Below, piece after piece: positions 8,201 to 17,300 of a stretch of 37,387 nt of DNA. Made by a program: the position numbers and the translations under genes. Every line of letters begins with the position of its first letter. Position 1 is the stretch's first letter. The notes under the pieces are model-generated. The model saw only the letters and a program-made list of their open reading frames with translations. It was not told the DNA's origin and made no database searches. Source of the DNA: a virus; the IMG/VR virus record IMGVR_UViG_3300038326_000298, positions 1 to 37,387 of that record; one strand, written 5' to 3'.

Positions 8201-11200
8201 TGAAGTTTCTCAACGATCTTCGTCAAGGCAAAGATCCTCTAGGGTCTTCTTCTCAGAGTAAGACTAACTTTATAGACTATATCTCAGAGCAAGTCTCTCT
8301 CAACTTAGCTAACGCCACAGCTTCTAACTATAATTTTCAGCACTATGGCTCTAATCAAAGAATATTTTTTGAGGCAGTGGCTAAAATCATTGCAGAAGTA
8401 TTTATAGATATTTCAGATCTCCAAGACGACTCTTCTTTCTCAGACTTAAGACCTGAGTTTATTTATTCAAAACTCCTGTCTTTGATCTTTGAAGATGAGA
8501 ACATCCCTAATATTTCAGACACCGTAAAATTAAAGAACCTTTGTGAAGAAATAGTACAAAGTCTTCTTTCAGGTTCTACAGAAGAAAGTATTTCCAAAGC
8601 TTTAGAGAGTACAAAGGATGGGGATCTGATAGAGCTGAGAAAAATAAGTCAGCATATTATTTCTATTTATTCTTCTACTATCAGATACACAGAAAACCCT
8701 ACAGACCAGACTACTGTCAAACATAGACACATTGTCTATGCTCAGTCTAAAGGGTTGGGGTCTACTTCTGCTCCAATCGGTAAGAGTTGGGGCGAAGGAC
8801 TCCACTACCATGAAGTAATAGATGGAGTAGTTCAACCTTATAAGGGACATACACATTCTTTGGAACTTGGTATTTCTTCAAGTTCTCTTGAAGAGCAAGA
8901 GAACCTAAGAAAAGTTCTCAAGACAACTAAACCTGCCCATCTAAAAATAGGGGAGATTTCTTCTGTTCTTGAAGAAAATATCTCTAAGCCAAGTGGGACT
9001 ACTCTTAACTTTAAAAAAGAGGATGGTGTAGTTTCTGAAATAATCCCACAGAATGAAGAGAGTTTTATTTTTTCTTTGGGGAGTTCCCACCAAGAAAACA
9101 TGAGAAAAGTAAGAGCAGGTACTTGGGAGAACGTACTTCTTTGTTATTATAACAATCAAAAAGTCAGAATATCTCAAGCTCTCGTGTCTGTTTTAGACAG
9201 TGTTTCTATTGGAGGAAAACGGAGAACCGTAAAGAGTATAGAAGACGTGACAGCTCCGGATGGCGTGTACGATGTAAACATAGTCAGACATAATAGGATT
9301 GGGTCTTATACCATTACAAATGGGTTTATTTCTTTAGATGAAAGAATCGGAAATAACGAGGTTCTTATAATAGAGGGACAAGCTTATTTCTCGGACAAGA
9401 GGGCAAAAAATCTTTATTACTTGAGAGCCTCAGAAATCACACTTGATTCTGCTATAGGTGTCCAAGCAGGACTGCAAGAAATAACTTTTTTAGAGTATAG
9501 CTGGAAAACACCTCCCTTAAAAAATAGAAATGTTACGGTTACTGTAAGAGAGTCAGGTGGTGCGTTTTATTCAGAGTTGAATGTACCTTTGAGAAGAAGT
9601 TTTAAAGGTGTTCCAATACTCAAAGAAAGTATCACCCCACTTAACGGCTTTATTGAGATAGAAGAATACTACCCTTACTATATTTCTGTAGGCGGTGTTT
9701 CCAATAAAGTCAGCTTAAAGTTCAAAGATCATGTCGAGTTATATGATAATAAAATAATAGAAATAAGAGTCCCTCTAGGCGAAGATGATCTTGTCAACTT
9801 TACGGACTTAAACTCAGAGCAGTTCGTCCTAAACGCTTCGAGAAACACTAGACGCAGTAAAGCAACAGTCCGTCCAAAGAAGCCTGCCACTATAAAATCT
9901 AATGTGAAATCTTCTCCCACCATTGGCATTTACCCTACTTCTCCTATTGAGCCAAAAAACACAGACTTGTTTAAATCTGAAGCAACACTACAAGGTACTT
10001 TTGGGCTAAACACTTATGGGGGTAATGATCCTTCTAATAATCAAATCCTACTAGAAAAAAACACAAAGTATAACTCTAACACTCACTTCTCGTTGAATAG
10101 CTTCAACCCTATTTCTTCTAATGTAAGCGGTGTGCGAGACTATGCTAAAAAAACTATTTCAGTGTATGGGGGCGTAGTTTCTTTTAACTCTTTAGGTTTT
10201 AAGCCAGATTTCATTGTGTCTATACAAGACTCAGATTTAAACGAGTATGGTTTTTCTATACGAACTAGGGGTTTGTATATAGAGGACATTGAAGATGGCA
10301 CTACAGTCAATATCGTATCTATTTCTAGCACCCCCTACACTATGCAGAATTGGTATAAGGGTGCTATTTTCAGTGAAGGTCAAGTAGATTTCTCAGTCCC
10401 TTCTCTAAACAGAAAAGGAAATTCTCCAGAAGAACTAATGCAAAATCCACAGGGTAGGGCAATTAGTTCAGACTTCCCCACAGACGAACCTAGACTCGAC
10501 CTCTATTTAAAACAAAGTAAAGAAAAAGGGATAGAAGCCGAAGAAATCTTCTTTGAAGACGATTTGACAAGAATAGAAATAAAAGGACACCCCTTTATAA
10601 GCCCTATCAAAGCAGTCAAACATACAATAGAGAGAGTTAGACCCTCACTCTCTTTAAATCTCACTTCTTCTCTCATAGGAATAAGAAGCATATTAAATAG
10701 AAGAGAAGTTTTAGAGAGCACTGGGTTAAGAATAAATTTCCAATCAAAAGAAGAAATAGACCTTTTAGCAAGGTATTTCTATGGTGTTTTCTTAGAAGAT
10801 AGTGTGGTGATCAATGACGACAACCAAGAAGAGTTACTCCTCGCTTATCAAGATGACTCAGACTTAGAAGTTGAAGTAGTGAACCTAAGCGATGGAGAGG
10901 ACTTAGAAACCACCTTCTCTATTTCTTTGGGGGATGTGCTTCCTTTAGTTGAAGACGCTACTCTGATTTTAAACGGGAACTTCATTATAGGAGAAGCATT
11001 GATAGACACCGTAGGTGTTTCAGATGACCCTCTATTTACTGTATTTCACCTGCTCTCTTCAGAAGAAGTGGACGTTGCAGATGTGGTAGGACTTTCTGAC
11101 GAAGAAGTAAGTGTAGACTACAGATTTGTGGTTGGTGCAGGAGATGTGCTAGAAGAAGAAATCTTAGCAGGTTTAAATACAGATGATGTAGAAATAAGAT

Positions 11201-12801
11201 TCCCTGTCGTAGGTGTCCAACATATGGAAACTATAGTAGTTTCCGATGAGATGGATGAAACTGATCTTGTTGCTTATAGGTTCAGCCCTATTTCTGAAGA
11301 AGAAACCACAGTTATTTCAGACGACGTTCCTACAGCAGAGTTTGCTTTTTCTCCCGTAGTTGCGGGAGAGGCCGGCAATGAGGAAATCGTTTTAGTTTCA
11401 GACGAGGGTGTGTCAGCAAACACAATATATAGGATAGATCTTGAACCAGATGCTTTCACTAATGAAGTAGTTGAGCCGACCGATGAATATGTAGAGATTG
11501 AACATTCGGTCAGTCTTCTTATTGCCCTAAAAGTTGATAATGATCTCCTAGATAACAGCTTCGACTTCAACATCACATTATATAAAGTAGACCCCCAAAA
11601 AGGACCTGACCCGATCTATAAAAAACTTTATTACCCCTCTATTGAAGCGACAGGCCAGTTTTCTGAAGTTGATCAAAAACCCATATTTGACATCCGAAAC
11701 CCTAGTTGGAGAGACAACATCGGAAATACTTTAAGACTTTCTAGTATTTTAAATGTAGACCAACCTACAGATCAGTTTGTCAATAATGAGGCTTATCACA
11801 ATTCTGCAACACCGACTAACATAAGACAAAATGTTGTAGACCTTTATGTAGAGGGAGACTCAGATTTTCCTGTTAAGCTAGGAGATCGGTTATTTCTTGA
11901 AGTTCAGTCTTTGGGCTATAATGGAGTTGTTTCTCATGAGTCTGAGTACAACATGAAAATGGCTGTCCAAGTAAAATATAGCAATAGTGTAGATCCAAAC
12001 GAAAAAATGAAAGATTTCCCTCAAAAAAGCTTTTCAAGCAACCCCGATGAGTATGTGTGGTTTGAGTTATTTCCTACAGAAGTGACAAATAACGAACACA
12101 CTTTTAATCCACACTATATTCAAAATCCTGTGAGAAGTTATGCTACATATTCTTACTATTTCGATGTGGTCGATTTAGGGCTTCAAAATGATAGAGATAA
12201 TACAAACATAAAAAACCTTCCTATTGTAGGAGAGCGGTTTGTCAATGACCCTCTCTTCCCTATCGTTAAAAAAGGCACACTACCTGCTTACTTAGACAGG
12301 TACTCACCTTACCACAACATCCCATCTGGCGGTGTTTTGCCTCTTAGAGCGTATTTGTTTTTAAACTACGAACATACAGAAGATATGTACATTCAGATTA
12401 AACCTATACAACCTACATCTGCTAACAGCTTTGATTATTTCAACAATGAGCAGTCTTTGAATGCAATAGAGAGAGATATTGGGGGAAACTTCCCTGCATT
12501 TGTTTGGGATCATAATGATGCTGATAAGATAGCACTATCTAGTTCCTTATCTCCTTTTAGCTACACTTCTGCACCTCTATATCTGACATTGAACACTAAT
12601 GTCCATTATCTTATGTCAGTATCTGACCCCGATAAGATTTCTCTTCATTTAGAAACCTATGTGACTGACTTACCTGCACCCGATGAACCCGACTATACAC
12701 AACTAAATCCTCCACCTCTTGTTAACTTTAACACTTTAACTTCCAACACTAATCATTTCGTATTCTTTATAAGAAATGATGGTAACATTTACATCAAATA
12801 G
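8200..12801 (+). CDS. Large baseplate/tail protein with HxH motifs and acidic repeats
   Basis: This 1533-aa protein directly follows the J-like gene (TAATG, 1-base overlap; GAGGTG ribosome binding site). That is the position of gene I in P2-type operons, but it is about eight times longer than P2 I and I cannot confirm homology. The N-terminal 170 residues are helical and could be the baseplate-binding part. Three HxH motifs follow within 45 residues (H175/H177, H202/H204, H217/H219), the last in GHTHS. Histidine pairs like these bind zinc or iron in several phage fibre and spike proteins. Residues about 220-850 are beta-rich. Residues 888-1111 form an acidic degenerate tandem repeat, annotated separately. 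The C-terminal 400 residues are Asn/Tyr/Pro-rich beta structure, as in tail fibre or receptor-binding proteins. A baseplate hub, wedge extension or fibre-like role is inferred. Confidence 0.85.
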   Translation: MKFLNDLRQGKDPLGSSSQSKTNFIDYISEQVSLNLANATASNYNFQHYGSNQRIFFEAVAKIIAEVFIDISDLQDDSSFSDLRPEFIYSKLLSLIFEDENIPNISDTVKLKNLCEEIVQSLLSGSTEESISKALESTKDGDLIELRKISQHIISIYSSTIRYTENPTDQTTVKHRHIVYAQSKGLGSTSAPIGKSWGEGLHYHEVIDGVVQPYKGHTHSLELGISSSSLEEQENLRKVLKTTKPAHLKIGEISSVLEENISKPSGTTLNFKKEDGVVSEIIPQNEESFIFSLGSSHQENMRKVRAGTWENVLLCYYNNQKVRISQALVSVLDSVSIGGKRRTVKSIEDVTAPDGVYDVNIVRHNRIGSYTITNGFISLDERIGNNEVLIIEGQAYFSDKRAKNLYYLRASEITLDSAIGVQAGLQEITFLEYSWKTPPLKNRNVTVTVRESGGAFYSELNVPLRRSFKGVPILKESITPLNGFIEIEEYYPYYISVGGVSNKVSLKFKDHVELYDNKIIEIRVPLGEDDLVNFTDLNSEQFVLNASRNTRRSKATVRPKKPATIKSNVKSSPTIGIYPTSPIEPKNTDLFKSEATLQGTFGLNTYGGNDPSNNQILLEKNTKYNSNTHFSLNSFNPISSNVSGVRDYAKKTISVYGGVVSFNSLGFKPDFIVSIQDSDLNEYGFSIRTRGLYIEDIEDGTTVNIVSISSTPYTMQNWYKGAIFSEGQVDFSVPSLNRKGNSPEELMQNPQGRAISSDFPTDEPRLDLYLKQSKEKGIEAEEIFFEDDLTRIEIKGHPFISPIKAVKHTIERVRPSLSLNLTSSLIGIRSILNRREVLESTGLRINFQSKEEIDLLARYFYGVFLEDSVVINDDNQEELLLAYQDDSDLEVEVVNLSDGEDLETTFSISLGDVLPLVEDATLILNGNFIIGEALIDTVGVSDDPLFTVFHLLSSEEVDVADVVGLSDEEVSVDYRFVVGAGDVLEEEILAGLNTDDVEIRFPVVGVQHMETIVVSDEMDETDLVAYRFSPISEEETTVISDDVPTAEFAFSPVVAGEAGNEEIVLVSDEGVSANTIYRIDLEPDAFTNEVVEPTDEYVEIEHSVSLLIALKVDNDLLDNSFDFNITLYKVDPQKGPDPIYKKLYYPSIEATGQFSEVDQKPIFDIRNPSWRDNIGNTLRLSSILNVDQPTDQFVNNEAYHNSATPTNIRQNVVDLYVEGDSDFPVKLGDRLFLEVQSLGYNGVVSHESEYNMKMAVQVKYSNSVDPNEKMKDFPQKSFSSNPDEYVWFELFPTEVTNNEHTFNPHYIQNPVRSYATYSYYFDVVDLGLQNDRDNTNIKNLPIVGERFVNDPLFPIVKKGTLPAYLDRYSPYHNIPSGGVLPLRAYLFLNYEHTEDMYIQIKPIQPTSANSFDYFNNEQSLNAIERDIGGNFPAFVWDHNDADKIALSSSLSPFSYTSAPLYLTLNTNVHYLMSVSDPDKISLHLETYVTDLPAPDEPDYTQLNPPPLVNFNTLTSNTNHFVFFIRNDGNIYIK
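8722..8856 (+). other. Cluster of three HxH motifs, putative metal-binding module
   Basis: The codons for HRH, HYH and HTH (residues 175-219 of the 1533-aa protein) lie within 135 bases, separated by glycine-rich loops and ending in KGHTHSLEL. HxH pairs bind zinc in the trimeric T4 short fibre gp12 and iron in spike tips such as P2 gpV. Metal binding here is inferred by analogy; the identity of the metal and the oligomeric state are not visible. Confidence 0.5.
10861..11532 (+). repeat. Acidic degenerate tandem repeat inside coding sequence
   Basis: About eight in-frame units of roughly 25-28 residues share a core like VVxxSDEExxxxxYRF. Visible cores include VVNLSDGED, TVGVSDDPL, VVGLSDEEV, IVVSDEMDE, TVISDDV, VLVSDEGV and VVEPTDEY. 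Each is followed by a short strand such as VDYRFVV or LVAYRFS. The block covers residues 888-1111 and is strongly Asp/Glu-rich, unlike its flanks. The repeat is much clearer in protein than in DNA, so the duplication is old or the DNA has diverged under selection on the protein. A stacked beta or solenoid-like rod, perhaps binding calcium, is a guess. Confidence 0.65.
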
Positions 12802-12848
12802 ATTTTTTAATCTTTTATTAACTCACCCTTTCAAAAAGGAGATAGACC
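12802..12848 (+). other. Short intergenic spacer with T-rich tract and strong RBS
   Basis: These 47 bases start with a T-rich tract right after the stop codon, but no GC-rich stem precedes it, so I do not call a terminator. A very short repeat, CCTTT-caa-AAAGG (12827-12839), overlaps the ribosome binding site AAAGGAG of the next gene and could weakly mask it. Confidence 0.35.
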
Positions 12849-13616
12849 ATGTTGAAAATCAAAGGCTACGTTAAGTGCGTTCTAAGAAATAAAAACGGAG
12901 AGATTGTCCAAATAGAAGAGGGTTCAAACTCTCTTACTGAGATGTCTAACAACATTCTTATGGATTGTCTTGCTCCAATGTCTGGGACAAATGCCTCTCC
13001 CTATGTAGCACCCGATAGAGGTGGTTTAGGTGTGCTACTAGGCGACCAACGTACTTACACAGACACTGCCAATTACCCAACAGGGTTTGATTATATAGGC
13101 CCCGCTGGTGTAGCAGGTCAGACAGACATTGAACAAAGCAACCACTCAAATATGATCGGTTGGGTAGCGGTAGGTACAAACACAGGTACAGATGGTCAAG
13201 GTAATGCACATAATGCTGTCAATACAGACGTTGCAGAGCCTACTTATCTTGTTACTATGGTGGACAGTCAGTTCGCACCTACAACAGCAGGGGATGATTC
13301 AGCTACCACAGAAAATGATGCTAAGTATTGTAGGAAGATTGATTCTTTCACTTACCCAGAAGCTAAGAAGATAAAATTCACCACCACTTTTGGCACAGGT
13401 GAAGGGAATATAGAGATTTCAGAGATAGCTCTTTGGACAGCAGGAGAGAACATTGATGGGAACGGTTTTGTAGCCAATACGAACACCGCTTCAAGAAACT
13501 ATCCCCACAGCACAAATAAGATGAGGATGTTTGCTCGCAGAGTCTTAGCAAACACGATTACTAAGACTAATGACGGTACACTAGAAGTTTCTTATACGAT
13601 TACCTTTGGGACTTAA
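12849..13616 (+). CDS. Small beta-rich tail protein, paralogue of the next gene
   Basis: This 255-aa protein has AAAGGAG 7 bases before the ATG. It opens with GYVKCVLRNKNGEIVQ and then an N-rich strand (SNSLTEMSNNILMDCL). The middle is Gly/Thr/Asn-rich. The C-terminal part has IKFTTTFGTGEGNIEISEIA followed by ARRVLANTITKTNDG and LEVSYTITF. The order of strands, and phrases such as K-I-K/D-F-T-T-x-F and L-A-N, recur in the next gene, so the two are paralogues. The theme of an 'EIALW' or 'EMGLI' strand followed by a closing strand ending in TF resembles domains at the base of phage tail fibres. A baseplate or fibre-attachment role is likely from position. No catalytic residues are evident. Confidence 0.85.
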   Translation: MLKIKGYVKCVLRNKNGEIVQIEEGSNSLTEMSNNILMDCLAPMSGTNASPYVAPDRGGLGVLLGDQRTYTDTANYPTGFDYIGPAGVAGQTDIEQSNHSNMIGWVAVGTNTGTDGQGNAHNAVNTDVAEPTYLVTMVDSQFAPTTAGDDSATTENDAKYCRKIDSFTYPEAKKIKFTTTFGTGEGNIEISEIALWTAGENIDGNGFVANTNTASRNYPHSTNKMRMFARRVLANTITKTNDGTLEVSYTITFGT

Positions 13617-13655
13617 AATGTAATAGTCTTTATATTCTTTCTTACTGTTGATGAT

Positions 13656-13686
13656 TTATATGTTGGTATTATATCCTAACATATAA
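13656..13686 (+). promoter_or_regulatory. Inverted repeat upstream of a ribosome binding site
   Basis: The arms TTATATGTTGG (13656-13666) and CCTAACATATAA (from 13675, pairing from 13676) can form 11 bp with one G-U wobble and a 9-base loop. It sits in the largest gap in the window (89 bases), 7 bases before the AAGGAGG of the next gene. A TATTAT in the loop resembles a -10 box, but no -35 box lies at proper spacing. It parallels the hairpin at 3834-3867 in position and size but not in sequence. It could be an mRNA processing or stability element, or an operator. Confidence 0.5.
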
Positions 13687-13705
13687 CCCCGATAAGGAGG
13701 ACAAC

Positions 13706-14323
13706 ATGAAAAATAAAGACTTTATCCCTGCACCCACTACGACTGGACTAGGTTTTGGGTTTAATTTCAGAGAAACAGGTATTTCTGTTCTTGGGGAAGT
13801 TAAGGCTACTTTAACCTTTGCTAATGGCGAAAAAGAAACAGTACTTGATAAGAAAAACATATACACTCTAGATGGTGGTGTTTTTGCTTCTATGTTATTT
13901 AAAGGAGAAGCAGGTATTTCAGGTCTGAAAGTCTTAGCTGTGGGGAGTGGGGCTAATGGGGATGCTAGTTCTCCAGATATAGCGACAGACCAACAAAGAA
14001 GGTTGAACATAGAAGAAGAACGGAAACAGTTTTCTTCTGTAGTATATCGTTCTGCGGATGGCACTGTATCCTCTGTGCCTACTAATGTGATTGATTTTAC
14101 TACAGTATTCTCAGAAAACGAAGCTAACAGTGGTTTGAATGAGATGGGTCTTATTTCTCCTGTAGACATAAATGTAGGAACACCAAATGACCAAGATCCA
14201 CAAAATAGAGATGTCGCAAGAGATTTGAGGAACTATGATGTGCTTGCTAATTATCTCACATTTCCTGTGATTAACAAGCCACAAGGTTCTGTTCTCGCAA
14301 TAACTTGGCGACTTACTTTTTAA
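13706..14323 (+). CDS. Small beta-rich tail protein, second paralogue
   Basis: This 205-aa protein has a perfect AAGGAGG 5 bases before the start. It begins with a flexible Pro/Thr/Gly segment, then GEVKATLTFANGEKETVLDK, which lines up with GYVKCVLRNKNGEIVQ in the preceding gene. KVLAVGSGANGD (about 75-85) is a phrase often seen in phage tail proteins of this kind. NVIDFTTVFSENEANSGLNE and the closing strand GSVLAITWRLTF line up with the end of the paralogue. It lacks the long Gly/Thr-rich middle of the paralogue. It ends 11 bases before the first adaptor-like gene, suggesting the two small proteins sit between baseplate and fibres. The function is inferred. Confidence 0.87.
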   Translation: MKNKDFIPAPTTTGLGFGFNFRETGISVLGEVKATLTFANGEKETVLDKKNIYTLDGGVFASMLFKGEAGISGLKVLAVGSGANGDASSPDIATDQQRRLNIEEERKQFSSVVYRSADGTVSSVPTNVIDFTTVFSENEANSGLNEMGLISPVDINVGTPNDQDPQNRDVARDLRNYDVLANYLTFPVINKPQGSVLAITWRLTF

Positions 14324-14334
14324 GGGGAACATAA

Positions 14335-17300
14335 ATGACTCTTAAACATATAACCTCAGTTTCAAGAAACCTTACGTCTACAGACCGCTCTTGGGAGAGC
14401 GTAGTCTTTCAAGACGGGAAATCTGTTTTAGACAGTGAACTTAATCTTAGCCAAGAAATAGCTCGAAAGAACTCAAATTACACAACTTCTTCAGGAGTTG
14501 TGTCTGTTTTTCCTAGAGAAACAGTAGAGTTTGACTTCCTTTATTCAGAAATACCAAACGCATTCACTATTAAATCCTTCGTTGCTCATGTAGCAGGAGA
14601 AGAAATAGTGGTGTCGGGATCTAATAGTAACAATCCTGCTCTTAATCTTATCACTCTACCTCCTCCGACTGTAGAGGGTTCTCCTCCAGATTCTAAAAGA
14701 ACAGATTTTGTATTTCTTGAAGTGTGGAAACAACTAGTCACGCCAAGTTCACCTGCGAGTGCCACATTCAGACTAAACTCTAATAATGTCGGAGACATCT
14801 ATTTAGATGGTACTGCAAATGTTGGAGGTGGGTTTGTGACGCTAGCGGTCGGTCAAGACTATCAAATCGGGAATACAATCCCTGAAACAGCTAGAAATAT
14901 TAGAGATGCAATAAATGAGCAAAGTACATCCACGACGCTGGGTTTAGCCATAGAAGCCGAAACTAATGGGACAGAATTCATATTCCTTACGATTAATGGT
15001 GGTCTAGCTTCAAACAACGTAGTTATTTCTACACATGGAGATATTCTAATAAGGCAACCGAGTGGAGGCACAGACGGAGAAGGTGCTCCTAACGCTACAA
15101 AAATATATCCTTATGGAAATACACAAGCTGACCCAAGTCTATTCTTAGATAGTGATTTAATAGACACATTTATTTCAGAAGTGACTACGAAAAGAGTCCA
15201 AATACAGTATAGGTTCAGAGTTTTCTCAGTTGATTACAATGGTGAAGGTCAGACACACCCAGATGGAATCAACCCTAAAACACAATATTTCGGCTTTGAT
15301 AATGTAAACGTAGAAGCCCAAGGAGGTCAAAGTTCTCCACAGGCTGGTTACCATTTTTCTCGTGCAAGTTTTGCAGATGTCGTAAGAGCAGATGGAGAGA
15401 CAAACTCTTATCCTTTTACCGATTCGGGTTTGTTCTTTTGTGGAGAGGGTACGGAAGCAAGTTCAAATGCTCTCGGTGCTGTAGATGGGTATGTGTATGC
15501 AATCCCAATTTGCTATGTCTTTAGACGATCACAAGGAGCTTTTGACCCAGAGCATTATGCAAATAATGCTCTTCTTTCTACTCACGAAGCCACTTCAAAT
15601 AATGCTTTAGTTACAGATACGATTATTGCTGTGGGTGTAAGTAATTCAGATAGACCCGATGGACAGTTTAGTGATCTTATTTATGCTGAAGATATACTCG
15701 ATTTGCGAACTACAGTCTTCCCACATGGTTTTGATTATTCTTCAGAGTTAGTGAGACAGTTTCAACTTCTACTCGACAATCAAAACAACACTTGGGCTAT
15801 AGACTCAAGTGATTTCAGACCTTCTTTTAATGGTAGTGGTGGTATTTCTACTAAACCTCTCGTTTGTGATGAGATTGGTAGGACTCAAGCTCATGGTGGA
15901 GTGGGAGATACCACACAAAGAGGAACATTCATTCGTGAGTTTGACCATATCGCTAGAAGGTTTTCTACTGCTCCTGTTTTAGAGAGAGTTATTTTTGAAG
16001 TAAAGTTTGATGTCAGTGAAAACTATGATGGGGCTTTAAGTGTTGCTAAAATAGACAATAATAATGCAGGGTGGTATGAGGGAGATATTATTTCTTTAGA
16101 CATTTCTAAACTAGAAGCGAGTTCAAAATTCAGATATTGGGATGCAAAGTCCAAAGATGGTTTGATGTTTGGACAGTGTGCTCCAACAGGGACCTCTGTT
16201 ATAGATGTTTTAGAGTGTTGGCATGACGATGGTAATAGTGCTTTAGTTATAGACAGAGGGACTCAACTGAAAAAAGTTTCAGGACTTGGAACTGACAACA
16301 TAGAAATAGTGTTAGATAGAAATAATACGACAATAGACTTAGCTTCTGCGGGTTCTCAGATTATAGGGAACTTGAATGATGGTGACGTGGGTTCAGATCG
16401 GAGTGTTTTCATAACTCTTGTCGTTGAATACCCTGCTAAACAAGGAGCTTCCGCTACAGTATTTGGAGAGAGTTTGGTAGGGTCTTCAGAGATATATCCA
16501 ACAGGAGCTGTCTTGGAGTATAGTAGAGATCAAAGACAAGTAGATGCTTTTGATCAGCCTCCTGAAGTTTTCTTCAGAGAAGGGACTCGTGAGATAGGTG
16601 TAGAGTTAGTTGGGGGACAAATAACGTCAGAGTTTATTTCTGAGGGTTTGAATGGAGTAAGGCTTCCTTGGAGAGTGCATTACACAGGAGACCCCTTTTT
16701 CCTCCCGACTGTAATAAGAGTGAGCGACAATTTTAATATCCCTATTGATGTTTCCTTGTCTAAATTTGGTTCAAGTGACACATATTTACATTTCTCGGCA
16801 GTATTGCCTGAAACAACTCGTGTAAGTGTCATGTCTTACCCTAGAATGCCCGTCTCTAACTACGGTGCTAGTGGATATCAGATCGCCTGTTATTACAGAT
16901 CTATTTCTCCTCAGACTTGTGGTTCTAAAGCAACACCTATAAATGCAGAGTCTATAGAGATCCAGCCTATTATTATTTCTGACAAGCTGTGGTCTATTAC
17001 TAAAGGGGCATCTACCACAGAAGAAGGGTATCCATTCTTAGCTCCCTTTGAGCAACTTGGTCATAGTCCAGATGTGGTTGATTTTTCAGAAATAGACTTA
17101 CTTGGAAGTACGCTTATTTCTTTAGAAGACTTTGATGTGAATACAGGTCTTTTAAGTCAACATTCTCTAGTTCCTATGGATCAAACAAACAAGATCAGTC
17201 TTCGTAATCCGATCCAAGACTCTGGTAAGAGAGTTGTATATCGTACCGTAGATAGTGGCGAATATATGCCAAGCACTTACGCTAAGAAGCTAAGTGAAAA

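Noticed and set aside
3879-12801. Type VI secretion or extracellular injection system rather than a phage
   Set aside because: gp25- and J-like proteins occur there too, but the large fibre genes with adaptor paralogues fit a tailed phage better, and no ATPase, sheath or toxin gene is seen. Not fully excluded without flanking sequence.
12802-12820. T-rich tract as intrinsic terminator
   Set aside because: No GC-rich stem precedes the T-run.
13648-13672. TTGATG and TATTAT as a sigma-70 promoter
   Set aside because: The spacing is only 13 bases, and the -10-like box falls in the loop of the inverted repeat.
13669-14169. 166-codon frame on the - strand
   Set aside because: It is antisense to the well-supported gene at 13706, which has a perfect ribosome binding site and a paralogue next door. 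The same applies to 33885-34271 and the other antisense frames.
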